Shown: one piece after another, positions 21,684-34,794 of the stretch
Position numbering within the stretch: position 1 is the stretch's first letter
How the letters are laid out: each line of letters opens with the position of its first letter
Source of the DNA: Narthecium ossifragum
Taxonomy: Eukaryota > Streptophyta > Magnoliopsida > Dioscoreales > Nartheciaceae
Length of the DNA stretch: 64,000 nucleotides
Assembly: GCA_963920575.1 (NCBI GenBank)
Contig: OY986972.1
Coordinates: forward strand, 7,824,010 to 7,888,009
Direction of reading: 5' to 3'
Made by a program: the position numbers and the translations under genes
Notes under the pieces: model-generated
The model's database searches: none
The model's input: only the letters and a program-made list of their open reading frames with translations
What the model was told of the DNA's origin: nothing

Positions 21684-23705
21684 TCAGGTTTGGCAGAGGT
21701 CGTAAGTTGGCGCCGAGATTCGTCGGGCCGTTTGAGATCTTAGAGAGGATTGACGAGGTAGTTTACCGCCTTGATCTTCCTCAGCACATGTCAATTGTAC
21801 ATCCGACTTTCCACGTGTTGATGCTGAGGAAGTATCACCGAGTCTCGTCTCATGTCATTAGGGAGGATGCCATCGATCTTGAGACAGACGCGATGTTCTT
21901 TGAGCAGCCAGTTCAGGTACTTGATCGTAGGGATCAGGTCTTGCGGGGCAAGACGATTGTGAGGACCTGTCCCTCCACCCCTGTGACTCATTGTAGACCG
22001 CAAGGGCAATTTGGTAAATTACGCCTTGTTGGTTTGTTTCACACCCGCGTGTGCACACACTGGCCTTGTTTGTATTAGTGCTTGTTTAGAATGGCTAGGT
22101 GGACCCGGGATTGGGAGATCCCAGCTCGGGCGCGCGGAAGCTTGCATTTGGGCAGCTGACGACCCTTGAGCGATCGATCGCTCCTTGGAACGATCGATCG
22201 GACTCGTGAGCGAGTCGGTGGGTTTTGACCCGCTCGGATCGATCCGACTTGGTGTTGGGATCGATCCGGGGCGCGAGCGATTGATCGCTCCTTGGAGCGA
22301 CCGATTGGACTCGCGTCGATGGCTTTTCTGCTTCGCGAGGACGGTCGCCGTTGGCCGTCGCTCTCTCCTGTCAGAGGGGGAGGACTTTCCCTCCCCTCCT
22401 TTCTCTTTTCCCCCCTTCCCCCGGCTTTCCCCTTCCCCTTTTCCCTTCTTTTCTTCCTCTTCTCCTCCTCCTTCTCCTTCTTTCTTCTTCCTTCTTTTCT
22501 TCTCTCCCGCGGCTCTGTTTCTTTCCCCTGTTTCCGGTAGCGAGCTTCTTCTCCTCCGTTCTCCCTCCTCCGGCCATCGTTTTGGGTGTTCTAAGGCTCG
22601 TTGGATCCGTGACAACGAGAGGAAGATCCCTGAAGTGGTTTGGAACCTTGTTGGTGATCAACTCGCGGGGAATCAGCCGAGAAAAGCGCTGTTAGGTAGG
22701 TTCTTCTACCTACTGTGTTCTTTAATGGGTTTCTTTAGATCTAGCCGTTGGATCTTGTTGATCTTTATCTTGTTGGATTCCTCATACCTAGTAGAATTAC
22801 TGATTTAAGTTTCATGATCTTTGGATGAGCTTTGAGTAGGATTTATGCATGATTAAGGTCGGATTTTTCTGATTTTCTGTTGTTCTTGAAGAACAGCCAG
22901 CTTGCGGCGAGTTTTCCGGCCGGAACGTACATAATCTTGGGTTGTGATGAGCATAAGAGTTGTAGATCTTTGAGTCTACTCTCTAACCCCACTGATTTCA
23001 TAATTGTCTGATTTTCCTAAAATTTATTATGAATTATTTACTAGAGGGCTGCGTTGCAGCAATTAATTGGTAAGTTAGTTTGACTAGCGATTTTGATTAG
23101 TGTTTTCTCGTTAATCCAACCGTTGGATGATTATGAATTTTGGATATGTTGATCCTGGTATATACATCTACTGATGGCTAAGTTGGATCTTGAATCCGAC
23201 ATCGTTTGGACGTCGGATCGACGGGATCAAATAGCCTCTAGTAGAGAACTTTTGGGTGTTTTGAATATAATATTATATTTCGGAATATAATATTATATTG
23301 TTTACTGTTCATCCATGGTTTTTGGGGTTGCTTCATGTTGCAGGAGTTCGCGGTTGACGGTCGCGGTACCGTCGTAATGTCGGGACCCGCTGCGGATCGG
23401 CTGGCAACAGTCGGTAGTACCGCTGCAGCGATCCGATAGACTTATATGATGCCTTATCATACTGTTGCATGACTATCTCCTGTTTGTGTATGTCATAGCA
23501 TGCATTGTTGATTTGTGCATTAGTTGCATTAGTTAGGGCGTGGGTGATCTGTGGGTCGCCGTCCCGAGGCTGGAAGCTCGGACTTAGCCCAAGGACCGGG
23601 GTTGGGTAGTTTGGACCCGGTTTGAATTGTAGTGTCCAGTCAAACTTGATGATAGGCTTAGATGACTGGTGCACTGGTTGCTTGATGATTGTAGAGGTCG
23701 TGTCG

Positions 23706-26247
23706 TGTCACACCCCGACCCAGAAAACCCATCCAGGACGGGGCGTGAGGGTCCTAACACTATTCAACATCAACCGACGCAGTACAAGCGGAAAGGATAA
23801 TCAATTTAATCAAAAGTAATCCAGAGGCTAAGCAGATTTGATCATGTAATAATATCAAGTCTTACAATGTCTGAGTTTCAAAATACATATTTATACCAAA
23901 TCCCAAAAGATCTCCAAAAAGGGTTACAACATGCATAATTATATATATATTAAAAAGTACAACAGTTACATCCTCCAACAAAACCTCAGACGCCTCTGGA
24001 TGTACCTGCGCCGCCAAAAGCTGAACCAGTCGGCTCCACCGAAGAGGAACTGCCGCCTGCACCTGCAAACGCAGCCCGGGTAGGAATGAGCAAAAAGCCC
24101 AGTAGGGTTCTACTCTACGGCACACTGAAGGGAGGAAAACAACAACAGTGTTGTCCCCAAGCCTAAGTCTAAAGGATGCCATGGGTCCCATAACCCACCG
24201 ATGTCCCAAGGGTTCCTGTCATGAAACCTCTCTCCTGAACATGTTACCAGGAGGACCACGGAAACAGTAACATGCAGGCTCTAGCCCTTACCCAGCAGGG
24301 ATACCACTGCCTGGGGACCACGTCGGGAACTCCTCGGTTGCATCCCTAGCACTTGGCCTAGGAGGACAACACGACCTCTAAACCTCAAACAAAGATTCAA
24401 GCCGACTATCGCAATCCTCAATCATCAGAGATTCAGATCGACAATCACACCCTAATCCTGACTACCCAACCACGGTCCTAAGGCTAGATCCGAGCTACCC
24501 GAGAGTCTCGGATCGGCGACCCAAGACATCGCCCGCCTAACCTCAAATGCCTCTAATGCATACAATGCATGAGCTTAAGCAAACATCTACCCTAGATGTC
24601 TCTATATGTCACATCAGTAGTTATAAGTTCCACAGATATACAATAGCCCTCGGCACTCGCCGGCAAGAGGCTAAGGTTCCACAGTTCCTCATTAGCTAGC
24701 ACTCATAGCTAGCTAATGGTTAAGCAAACAACTAAGCATTTAATTTCTACCAAACATGTATTTTCCATCAAAACTTGAATTAAATGCAAGCATAACTATA
24801 AGTTTGCAAAAAAAAGGAGGAAACTCGGATCAAACATCAAACCCGATGAAAGTCCTTTGAAAACATAATGAAATCCACTTACAAGCTTCCCTATATGTTT
24901 AAAATTCAATCAAGATTGAAGGCCATTTAAGGAAAACCAGAAAACACTGTTCAAAGGGCCACGGTCGATCCGTGCATCGACCGTGGGGCCACGGACGATG
25001 CCACGGTCGATCCGTGGATCGACCGTGAGGCCCACACGAAGAAAACCAAGGGCGACGGTCGATCCAACCATCGACCCTGAACAGCCCAAAACCAACCAGA
25101 GCCTGACGGTCGATGCGACGGTCGACCGTCAGGTAAATGGCGAAAAAGCTAAGGTCCCACGGTCGATCGATCCATCGACCCTGGGAACCCAAAATCTCAA
25201 CAGAGCCCGACGGTCGATGCGACGGTCGATCCGACGGTCGACCGTCAGGCCCAAAGCAAACATACTAAAGCTGGACGGTCGATATATCGGTCGACCGTCG
25301 AGCCTGACGGTCGATGCACCGATCGACCGTCGAGCTCAAAACACAGTATTCCGGAAATCCATTTTCTAAGATTTGAAGGATCAAAACATGTTAGAATACA
25401 ATCAAACTTTGCAAGCAAGTGTATTTTGAAGTGAGGGATCTAATGATGCAAAGAAATCCATATTTGGACGGTTAAATCCCATTTTAGGTCGGAAAACCAA
25501 AAAGACGACAAAACGGTGGCGTTTCGGAAACCAGCCGTTAGAATACGAAATCTTGGCATACAAACACTCCAAACCATACACATTGCATACACAACGGATT
25601 TCACAACACCCTAGCTTAGCATTCCACAGCAAACCACACATGCACCCTAACCTAGTAGAACCCGATCCAAGGATCGAGGTAGAAACACCTACCTCAACAG
25701 CAAAGAAGCTCTCCACGCGTCCAGCCAACCTTGCCACGAGGATCCCCTACTCAAGCTCAGTCCTCCAAGCTTTAGCCCAGCCGGAGGAGAAGGGGAGAAG
25801 GGAGAGGAAGAGGGGCCGTCGGTGGGGAAGAGAAGGAAGAACCAGCCAAGGAAGAGAAGAAGGGAAGGAGAGAAGAGAGGGGAGCGGGTAGGGGGTTGGA
25901 GCCAACTGCTCCAACCACCCTCCACTCACCAGGCCCTCTAATGGGCCGGATCCTCCAACGGGTCGAAAGCCCGCTCACGAGCCCGATAGCGAGCTCTAGC
26001 GCGCCCGAGCTGGGATCTTCCGATCCCGGACCCACCTAACCATTCTAAACAATCACATACATCAAACCAAGGCCGTGGGTGCAACGCGGGTGTGAAACCG
26101 ACCACCAGGGGGCATATTTACCAAAATGCCCCTGGGGTCCAAACCGCCACACGATCGCCCGATCGTGCCCGACGCGGAACCAAATTGACAGGGAACCGGC
26201 TCTCGACCCACGCTGGTCGAGTCAGGTCTGAGGGACGGGCCCTTACA
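23706..26247 (-). mobile_element. Solo LTR, family B, nested in the family A LTR
   Basis: In window orientation it runs TGTCACACC...CCCTTACA, flanked by TGTCG (23701-23705) and TGTTG (26248-26252), a one-mismatch 5-bp duplication. By resemblance to family A (a GGCAATTTGGTAAAT-like segment and a CACACCCGCG block near the start), it lies on the minus strand. It holds an array of CGGTCGAT/ATCGACCG dyads at about 24960-25335. No internal coding region is present. Confidence 0.88.
24958..25335. repeat. Array of CGGTCGAT/ATCGACCG dyads
   Basis: More than a dozen sites, many pairing into short hairpins such as CGGTCGAT-ccgtgc-ATCGACCG, and CACGGTCGATCC against GGATCGACCGTG. Units recur with GAGGCC/CAGGCCC separators. 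Confidence 0.85.
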
Positions 26248-27218
26248 TGTTGGCCTCGAGTCGGATCTGAGGTGTAGCCGGTGTCCGGTGTTCTTAAACC
26301 CTTGAGTAGATGAGTTGCCTACTCAGTGGTGTCTCTTCCCACCAAACAGTGTTCTGTGTCCTGTTGAGAGTCAGCAATGTTGTTTCCTGCTACTGAGTGT
26401 GACCTGACATGTGACCAGCTCGGCTGAAAAAACATGATCAAGGGCCTCAGGGACACGCGGTGGGATTATGGGACCCCTGTATACACCCAGGTTCTACTTG
26501 AGGGCGACACTGTTGTGTTTCCCTCTTCCTTCTGTGTGTCGTAGTGTAGATCCCTACTGAGCTTAATGCTCACTCCTACCCGGGCTGCGTTTTGCAGGTG
26601 CAGGCGTCAGTACTTCTTCTGTGGCCCTTACCGGGCAGTTGGTCGGCGGTGCGGCGGCGCCTGGTAGACTTTGAGAGGTGGCGATCTTTACTGCTTTTAT
26701 ACCCTATGTTAGATAGTCTCCTACGGGAGTAATGTTGTATTTGGATCTTCCCCTCTCCGAGGATATGTATATTAAATTCACTTTGAGTTTTAAATCTGTG
26801 GTTCGATGTTGTTAAATTAATGTCTTTAATTTGGGGGTGCTTTTGGTGAACTGTTAGGGAGACCAATAGGTTAGAGGGAACCCTCGCCAGCTTTTCTTCC
26901 GCGTTTTGTTAGGTTTCGGTTCGCGTCGCCCGGCCCGGTTGGGCTTTCGCGGGTCGGGGCGCGACAACGATTCCTTTAGTCAAGGTACTGTGGAGGCACA
27001 GAGGCGTCAAGGAGATGTCCTAGGAGCGCGAGGCGCGCATGCGACAGGAGTATCCACATTTGTTTCCTTCTCGAGGTACCTCTTGTCATGTCTTCTAGTG
27101 TAGTTGCTTTGTTGTTTCCGAACCCTACCTTTATCGAATCTCAGGACGAGATTTTCTTTAAGGATATTAGGATGTGAGGACATGTCCCTCTATTCTTGGG
27201 TCGACCGCCTGGGTCGGG

Positions 27219-28734
27219 TGATGATGATGCATAATGTTATATTTTATCCCTTAATACTTAGTCTCCTGTACTTATTTGGTACCTAAATACACTCATTATT
27301 CTTATATTTTGATTTAGGATGCAATTGAAGTCCTTAAGTTCGAAAAGAAGCTGAAAAGAGTATATGGATCATATTTACAGATTAAACTGTACCTGCTCAT
27401 GAAGAACCAGATGATGTGTAATATGTGGTTGGAAAGCTCTTGAAGTCTAGTTTCTGGAGAATTTTACGGTTCGTGATTCCGAGTTTCCTAGAGGAAGTTA
27501 CAGCAATTTTAGTACCGATGGCGCAGTCTGGATGGCAAAACAGTAAATACTCTAGAAAGTCCAATCGATCCGTCTCCCTAGTGGGATCGATCCGTCTATG
27601 CAGAAACCTGACAGAACACATACTTTTCAGCTGTACATAGTCCGATCGATCCTACTATCCTTCCTACTTAGAAGATCGATTCGACACCCCTGGTAAGATT
27701 GATCCGACTCGGGCGTCGCCAGAAATTGAAGATTCCGATGCGAAGGATCGATCCGACACCCCTGGTGGGATCGATCCGACTTTCCCAGTGAAGAAATTCA
27801 ACGGTTCAGATCAAATCCGAGGATGGGAAACTTATGGGCTATAAATAGGGTTTTTTTTCGGGATTAAGGGGGGCGAATTCTGGAGGTTTTTGGCTGCTCT
27901 TTTCTATTTCTTTGATATTTCTAGGGTTCTTCTTTCTTCTTTAAAGGATTGGATTGTTCTTGATGGCCTTGCATGGCTAAACCTTAATCCTTGGTCGAGG
28001 AGACTAAAACCTCGGAATCAATGAAACTGTGAGATCTAATCTATTTTTATTGTTCAGTTTATACATGAGTATTGGATGTTATTCTGTGATTAAATATTCA
28101 TGGTTGTCTTGTTTAATTGCTAGGAGGCCTACTAGTTTATTATTCATTGCGATCTACTGCTAGGTTGGATATCAAATCCGTAATTGTTTGATCCCTCTAA
28201 TCTACGAAGCAACTAAGATCTATTGATTTACTGCGTTTCAGAGATTAATGGTTCATAGGAAGAATATTCGACTAGATTAAATGCAACCGCTTGTGCTTGT
28301 GTTGTTTAGCTTCATCGATCTCCCTATTCTTAAGGCTGCTACTAGATTAAATCTACAGCGCTTGTCTTAGGTTGTTTAGTAGTTAGGGTTAATTGGATCG
28401 CTTGTTTCTAATTAACTATGATCGAGGAGAGATTCGAATTTAATTCGAACAGTGAATATTCATGGTATGAATTGATTGATACTTGCATCAATGATCAGTT
28501 GTTGGATTCCGACGGTGGACGTTGACTCAAACCAAGGTTTGTTCTCTTGATTTAATTCAATTCTTCGCTTTAGATTATTTCTTTACTGTTTTCCTCACGT
28601 TTAAAACCCCCATCTTTGTTCACTAAACACAAAACTAGGCTAAACACTCTTCGTGGGATCGACTCGTACTCGCACTACTACATTTATCTTAAAGAGTATT
28701 GGTTTTATTTTTGAGTGCCTGCGACAGCACATCA
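27219..28734 (+). mobile_element. Solo LTR of a third family (TGATG...CATCA ends)
   Basis: Perfect 5-bp duplications TCGGG (27214-27218 and 28735-28739) flank a 1,516-bp segment with inverted ends TGATG/CATCA. It has GATCGAT-type sites at 27563-27775, then a TATA-like CTATAAATAGGG at 27839, then a leader. Its end, with GGGATCGACTCGTACTCGCA and TTTTGAGTGC, resembles Tat/Athila-type gypsy LTRs; that assignment is tentative. Confidence 0.85.
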
Positions 28735-30249
28735 TCGGGCCGGTGGCTCGTTGTGGACCGTAAGGGCAATTTGGTAAATTGCGTCTTGTCAGTTTGTTTC
28801 ACACCCACGTGGTACACCCACAACCCCTTTTGTTTGATTTCCTTGTTTGCTAGAACCCTAGGCGGACTTTGGATCGAAAGATCCAAGATTGGGCGCGCAG
28901 AAGCTTGTTTTTAGGACAGCCGGCGGCCCGTGTGCGATCGGTCGCTCCTAAGAACTGTGTCAGTTGTCTGGATAAGGGTGCGACCGACGTGTCCGGATAA
29001 GGACCCAAACCGACTGACCGATCTGTCCTAGACCGATCGATCAAACTCAAGTCTATAAGTAGCCCGAGACCTCCTCTGTTTTTCTGGTTTTTCCTTCTCC
29101 CTTCTTCCCTTCCGTTCTCCCTCCTCCGGCTATCTTTTTGAGTGCTTGAGGGCTCGTTGGATTCGTGCCAGCGTCAGGAAGATATGTGGCTTGGTTCGAA
29201 GCTGGTTTGGTGCTCGAATAGTGAGGATTCAGCCGAGGTTTGCTTCGTTCGGTAGGTTTCTTCCAACATGAATTTAATGTGGGTTTTCTCTTAATGTAGC
29301 GGGTGGATCTGGTTTTTCTTGGTGTTGTTTTGTGTATCTAGGTTAACTTGATTACTGATTTGTGTTTCATATCATTTGATTGAGATTTTAATAAGATTTT
29401 AGCATGTTTAAACTCGGAGTTTCCGGTTTTGCCGTTCTTGAAGAACAGTCGGTTTACGACATGTTTTTCGGTCTGTACATGCATGATCTTAATTTATGAT
29501 GAACATGAGAGTTGTATATCTTTGGGTCTAGTCTCAGGTAAAACCTGTTCCATAATTTTCTGATTTTCCTATGAATTACTACGAATTTCCTATGGATGGG
29601 CTGCGTTGCAACAATTAGAGGTAATTAGTGAAGTTAATGGTTTTGATTAGCATTTTCCCGATAATCGAGCCGTTGGATGTTTCTCGGTTTTGGATATGTC
29701 GATCCCAGCATGTTTACCTGCATTTTGTCTAAGTTGGATCTCTAATCCGATGTCGTTTTGACGTCGAATCGACAAGGTCGCTTAGCCTCTGATAAGGGGA
29801 TCTTGATGTTTAAATAATATTATATGTTCATTTGTGTTTTCGGGGTCGCTTCCCGTTCAGGGTTCGCGGTTGACGGTCACGGTACCGTCGTAATGCCGGG
29901 ACCCGTATGTTATCTTATCATACTGTTGCATGCTTACTTCTTACCTGCGCATGATCATAGCATGGAATTTTTGATTGCACATTAGATACATAAGGATAGG
30001 GCATGGACAATGGGTTGATCGCCGATCCCAGGCTTTCGGGTAGCTCGGATTTAGCTCTAGGACCGTGGTGGGTAGCATGGTCCATGTTGGATTGTAGTAT
30101 TCAGTCGATATCGATGATAGGCTTAGATGACTTGAATACATGTTGATTGATGTTTAGGGAAACCAGTAAGCTAGAGGGAACCCTCGCCAAATTTATTTCG
30201 CATTTAGTTAGGTTTCGGTTCGCGTCGCCCGGCCCGGTTGGGCCTTCGC

Positions 30250-32439
30250 TATCACACCCCGACCCAGAAAATCCCATCCAGGGAAGGGCGTGAGGGTTCC
30301 TATCTCTATTCATCTCCAAATGGGCGCGATACAAATCGGAAAAGACAGATAATTTAAACAATTTATATTCCAGAGGTGAAACTGATATTCAAATCATATA
30401 TATATATACATCAAGTTGTACTGATACAAGATTCTATGATAAAATCCTCCAAGGGACAGATTTATACAATAATCTAAAATTCCTCAAATGTGTTTACAAT
30501 ATACAAAATATCAAAAGTACAATAATCGATCCTCCAGCCACCTCAAGCACCTCTGGACGTACTTGCGTCACCAAAGGCCGATCCCGCCGGCTCCACAGAA
30601 GAAGAACTGCCGCCTGCACCTGCAAATGCAGCCCGGTAGGAGTGAGCGATAAGCTCAGTAGGGTTCTACTCTACGGCACACTGAAAGGAGGAAAACAACA
30701 ATAGTGTTGCCTTCCCGCTCAAGTCTAATGGATGCCACGGGTCCCACAACCCTGTCGATGTCCCAAGGGCTCCTGTCATGAAACCTCTCTCCTGAACATG
30801 TTACCAGGAGGCCAAGGAACAGTAACATGCATGATCACCCTTACCCAAGCAGGAATACCATGCATTGGGGAACCACGTCGGGAACGCATTGACATCCATC
30901 CTTAGCACTTGGCCTTGGAAGACAACACGATCTCTAAACCTCAACACTGATCAAAGTCACTATCGCAAATCCTCAATAACAAGAGATTCCATTATTCAAT
31001 CACACCCTAATCCTGACTACCCAGCCACGGTCCTAAGGTTAGATCCGAGCTACTCGAGAGCCTCGGATCGGCGACCCAAACCATCGCCCGCCTAACCTCA
31101 TATGCCTCTAATGCATACAATGCATGAACCTATTCAAACATCTACCCTAGATGTCTCTACATGCCACAGCATCAGTTATAGGTTCAATAGATATACAATA
31201 GCCCTCGGCACTCGCTGGCAAGAGGCTAAGGTTCCACAGTTCCACGTTAGCTAGTACTCACCGCTAGCTAATGGCTAAGCAATCAATTAAGCATTTAATT
31301 ACCAACCAACTATGTATTTAAAGGCAAGCCACATCATCAAATTTACTCAAAGGGGATATACATGCGATTCAATCCTTAATCCCAATGGAAAACCATTGAA
31401 AACTGCATGAAAACAACATACCAACCTCCCAACATGTTTAGATATCAAACCCAAGTGAAAGCCATTCAAGAAATGCCAGAAAACACTGTTCAAGGGCCCA
31501 CGGTCGATGCGACGGTCGACCGTGAGGCCACGGTCGATGTCACGGTCGATCCGGCGGTCGACCGTCAGGCCCAGAAAGAGCGTATCAATGCTTGATGGTC
31601 GATGCCCCGATCGACCGTAGAGCCTTAGGCACAATTCCTCAGAACAGTGCCGGAAATCCAATTTCTTGGATTTCAAGGATCAAATCAAGTTAGAAGTTGA
31701 TTAAATTTTACAAGCATGTGTAATTAACGATGGGGAAACCAATGGTATGAAGAAAACACACTTTCAATGGTTAAATCTCCTATCTAGGTCAAAACGGGCG
31801 AAAACCGACAAAACGGCTATAATACGGAAACCAGCCGTTGGAATACGGAAATCGCGAGGTAGGAATACTTCAAACCATTCACAACACATGTACAATGAGC
31901 TACATAACGTTCTAACAAGTATTCGTACAGCAAAAAGGCAATAAACCTATCTTAGGAGAACCTGATCGCGAGATCGAGGTAGAAACACCTACCTGAGCAA
32001 GTAGGGCAGCTCCTCCACGCGTCCAACCAGTCAAGCCGCCAAGATCCACGCTTCAAAGCCCGCATCTCCAAGCCCTAGCTCAGCCGAAGGAGAGAGAGAG
32101 AGAAAACGACAGGAGGAGAGAAGGAAAGAGAGAGAAAGGGACAGGGCTTATATAGAGATCCGGATCGATCTCAGCCGTCCGATTCGATCTTTCCCGATCG
32201 AGCTCCGATCTTCCGATCGAACGCACCCTAGAGATTCTAATCAAACACATACATCAATCCAAGGCCGTGTGTGAAACGCGGGTGTGAAACCGACCACCAG
32301 AGGGCATATTTACTAAAATGCCCCTGGGGTCCAAACCGCCATACGATCGCCCGATCGTACTCGACGCGGGAACCAAACCAACAGGAAAGCGGCTCTCGAC
32401 CCACGCGGTCGAGCCAGGTCAGAGGGACGGGCCCTCACA
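30250..32439 (-). mobile_element. Solo LTR, family B (second copy)
   Basis: It runs TATCACACC...CCCTCACA, so its first TG is mutated to TA, and is flanked by TTCGC (30245-30249) and TTCGT (32440-32444). It is colinear with 23706-26247, including AGTAACATGCA, the CTACTCTACGGCACACTGAA block and CGGTCGATGC dyads at about 31499-31615. On the minus strand a TATA-like CTATATAAGCC lies at about 32147-32157. Confidence 0.86.
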
Positions 32440-33634
32440 TTCGTGGGTCAGGGCGCGACAAGTAACATGCAGGATCACCCTTACCCAGCAGGATTCCCAT
32501 GCCTAGGGACCACGTCAGGAACGCATTGACATCCATCCTTAGCATTCGGCCTTGAAGAAGATGACACGATTGCTAAACATCAATTGCAATATAATTATAG
32601 CCAACTAGACATTAACCTCAATAACAATCTAGACCTTACTACCCAATCCCGGACCTTGAGCTAGATCCGAGCTGCCCGAGTCCTCGGATCGGTGAAACCC
32701 CTATTCGCCCACGTTCTAGCCTTATGTTTCTAATGCAATCAAATGCATGAATTCTCACATGCATATAAATAAGGATACAACCATCTATTATATAAGGAAG
32801 GACGTTTTTTGAAATGTCCCCCCTATAAAACATAAAGAGCGGTCAGGATTTCCCTACAAACACATCCAACGGTTCAGATTTAATCTTAAAATTTCATCCC
32901 CTTCAAGATTCCCGCCCGTTCCCGCCCATCAGCAGCTGAGAGAGAGAGTGATGGGACGTGAGTCCCATCTCACGTCCAGCCGTCCCCTCTCCCCTCTCCC
33001 TCTTTCCCTCACCCTCACCCTCACCCTCACCCATCCCCCTCTCTCCCTCTCTGTTCCTCTTCATCCATCCCCTCTCCTCTCCCCACGTCACGCCGTCCCC
33101 GACCGCCCATCGACCTCGCCGTCGTCCGACGCCACCTCCACGCCGTCGCACGACGCCATCGACCTCGCCGTCCTCGCACGTCTGTCGCGCTCATCTCTCC
33201 CCCCGGCGCCGTCCTCCATCACCAACGTTTACAACCGAATCACCAATGTAAGGCTGAGCATGACAACGGAGGAGATCGCGGTTTCCTCCTCCATCCGCTC
33301 TAAAACTCCCACGCCCTGCCTCGACTGTGACAACGTAAGGCCGCCGTCAACCATCTTCCTCTCCGCTGTCAACCTTCCTCGCCGTAGCCGCTCCTACCTC
33401 GCCCTCGCCGGCGCCCCTCACGGCACCCCGAGTAGTCTCGCCACCGGTGCCTCGCCATCATCTCTCGCGCCTCGCCACTGCCTCTCCGACCGCCCACAAT
33501 GGTGGTAGCAAGCAGCCATCGGTGACGTGCCTACTACTCCTTAACTTATTGTGTTCTGTTTAAAGGGGTTTGTTGAGGTGTTCTGTTTAAAGGGGTTTCA
33601 CCGTGGTGTCGCTAGGGCTTCTCTCAAAGGGGCC

Positions 33635-34090
33635 ATGGCCCTTCTCCCCATCCTCCTCAAAGCCAAGCCATGCCAGCTCTCCTCCTCAAAGATCCCATCT
33701 TTACTCCGCCGCCTCCTCTCCACCACTTCTTCCTACTCCTCTTCCTCCTCCTCCTCCAGCACGGCTCCGCCCCGTTCTCCACCCTCGACCGCATCTACCA
33801 CATCCTCTCCACCTCACCCGACGAGCCCTCTCTCGACGCCGCCCTTTGTTCTCTCGATCTCGCCACCGACCGCACCCCACCGCCATCATCGGAGTAGACG
33901 CCACCAGCCGCAGCACGACCAAAGCTAAGACTCTCCTACGTCTCCGCGTCAATTTCTTCGATTGGTCCGCTCGCCAGCTCAGTTACCGACACTCGCGAGC
34001 CACCTACAGTGCCGTCTTCCGCCTCCTCTCCCGCGACCGCCTCATGTCCGTCGTCATCGACTGCCTTCGGGCCTTCTCCTCCATCAATCA
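33635..34090 (+). pseudogene. Captured N-terminal fragment of a pentatricopeptide-repeat (PPR) gene
   Basis: From the ATG at 33635 a Ser/Pro-rich N-terminus is followed, after shifts of frame, by STLDRIYHILSTSPDEPSLD and then NFFDWSARQLSYRHSRATYS, AVFRLLSRDRL and VVIDCLRAFSS. These match the region just before and in the first repeat of organelle-targeted PPR proteins, which bind RNA. At least two frameshifts separate the blocks, and no later repeats follow. It is a gene piece captured by the Helitron. The family call rests on these blocks alone. Confidence 0.6.
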
Positions 34091-34794
34091 TTTCAGTTCA
34101 TCCAAATACTTAGTCTGTTGTTAATACATCACCTAAATTACTGATTTCTTTCTTACCAAATTTGCCAATAGCTAACAGAATCTGGCTTTTTAACTCTACG
34201 AGGTTCTCCGGCATCTACGGGGAGGCGGCAACTTCGACGACGCGCTCCGGCATCCACGTTGTAAGCAATTTGAACTCTCTCTATCTTCTTCGTCTTCGTC
34301 TTTGTCATCTTCTTTCTATGATTGTTATCTAATTACTATCATCTTCTCCTTTTGTCATCTTCTCTTTCGAACTGCTTCGTGAGTTTTGGATTGAGGGTGT
34401 GTTTGATCTCTTTGTTCTTAATTGTTAGCTTTATTTTGAGTTTTAATCGAAGGAACCAATGTCTTCTGGATTTTGTTTCATTCTTGACATGAATTTTCTC
34501 AAGCAAGATGAGAACCCTTTTGTTTCCTTCAAGCTTCGAGAGAGCCATTGTTAGAGGTAAGGGTTTGGTTGGTTTACACACTCATAACCTGTTCGATACT
34601 TTGTTTCTATGAATGTACAAAGGAAGCTGTGGGGTTGCAGCGATTTGAAGGGGAGCTGTGAAGATGAAAGGGAGCTGTGAAGATTAACTTAAGCTGAAAA
34701 TTTCTTTGTAGATCAATACTATGTAGAATGATGGCTTTTAGAGGTAGATTCTCTTTGTGGTAGATATCTAGGGCTTTAAGATTGTGAAGGTGAA

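Larger units (their letters stand above)
21958..26966 (+). mobile_element. Solo LTR, gypsy family A, carrying a nested family B LTR
   Basis: It starts TGTGAGGACC and ends GGGGCGCGACA, with perfect ACGAT duplications at 21953-21957 and 26967-26971. Without the nested insert (23706-26252) it is 2,462 bp. It carries paired GATCGATC sites at about 22170-22310, a pyrimidine-rich tract, and the duplicated AT palindrome at about 23262-23300. Confidence 0.95.
21684..27080 (+). pseudogene. C-terminal pol fragment with chromodomain, split by a solo LTR
   Basis: From 21684 the frame reads a tail closely like 50660-51032 of the complete copy: LAPRFVGPFEI, YRLDLPQHMS, VHPTFHVLMLRKYH and LDRRDQVLRGKT. It is then interrupted at 21957 by a family A solo LTR. 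After the LTR (26967 on) the same gene continues with the chromodomain end and TCTCGAGGTACCTCTTGTCA, but the frame there holds early stops. Chromodomains direct integration to marked chromatin in this gypsy branch. The fragment is non-functional: it has no reverse transcriptase or integrase core and it is split. Confidence 0.82.
21684..32460 (+). mobile_element. 3' remnant of a gypsy chromodomain element, split by nested solo LTRs
   Basis: The remnant starts inside the integrase/chromodomain end of pol (21684-21957), resumes at 26972-27173 and runs into its own 3' LTR, which starts at 27174 (TGTGAGGACATG) and ends at 32460 (GCGCGACA). Its parts are separated by solo LTRs at 21958-26966, 27219-28734 and 30250-32439, each with duplicated flanks. 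Everything 5' of the chromodomain, including the 5' LTR, is missing. Confidence 0.82.
27174..32460 (+). repeat. 3' LTR of the gypsy remnant (family A variant), split by two solo LTRs
   Basis: Parts are 27174-27218, 28740-30249 and 32445-32460. It shares with family A the GGCAATTTGGTAAATTGCG block, the CGTCGTAATGCCGGGACC block and the end GGGCGCGACA. A TATA-like CTATAAGTAGCC lies at about 29053. Compared with full family A copies, several hundred bases are missing before the GGGAAACCAGTAAGCTAGAG end block. Confidence 0.82.

Noticed and set aside
22185..22808. Open frame of about 207 codons in the family A LTR, with similar frames at 13394-13846, 41911-42597, 45622-46131 (minus) and 51402-51935
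   Set aside because: The shared segment (around RSKARWIRDNERK) follows from LTR similarity. The frames are dominated by translated pyrimidine tracts, their starts differ, and they are open in several frames at once.
24958..25335. Regularly spaced palindromic sites resembling a CRISPR-like array
   Set aside because: Spacing is irregular, there are no distinct spacers or cas genes, and the context is a plant LTR.
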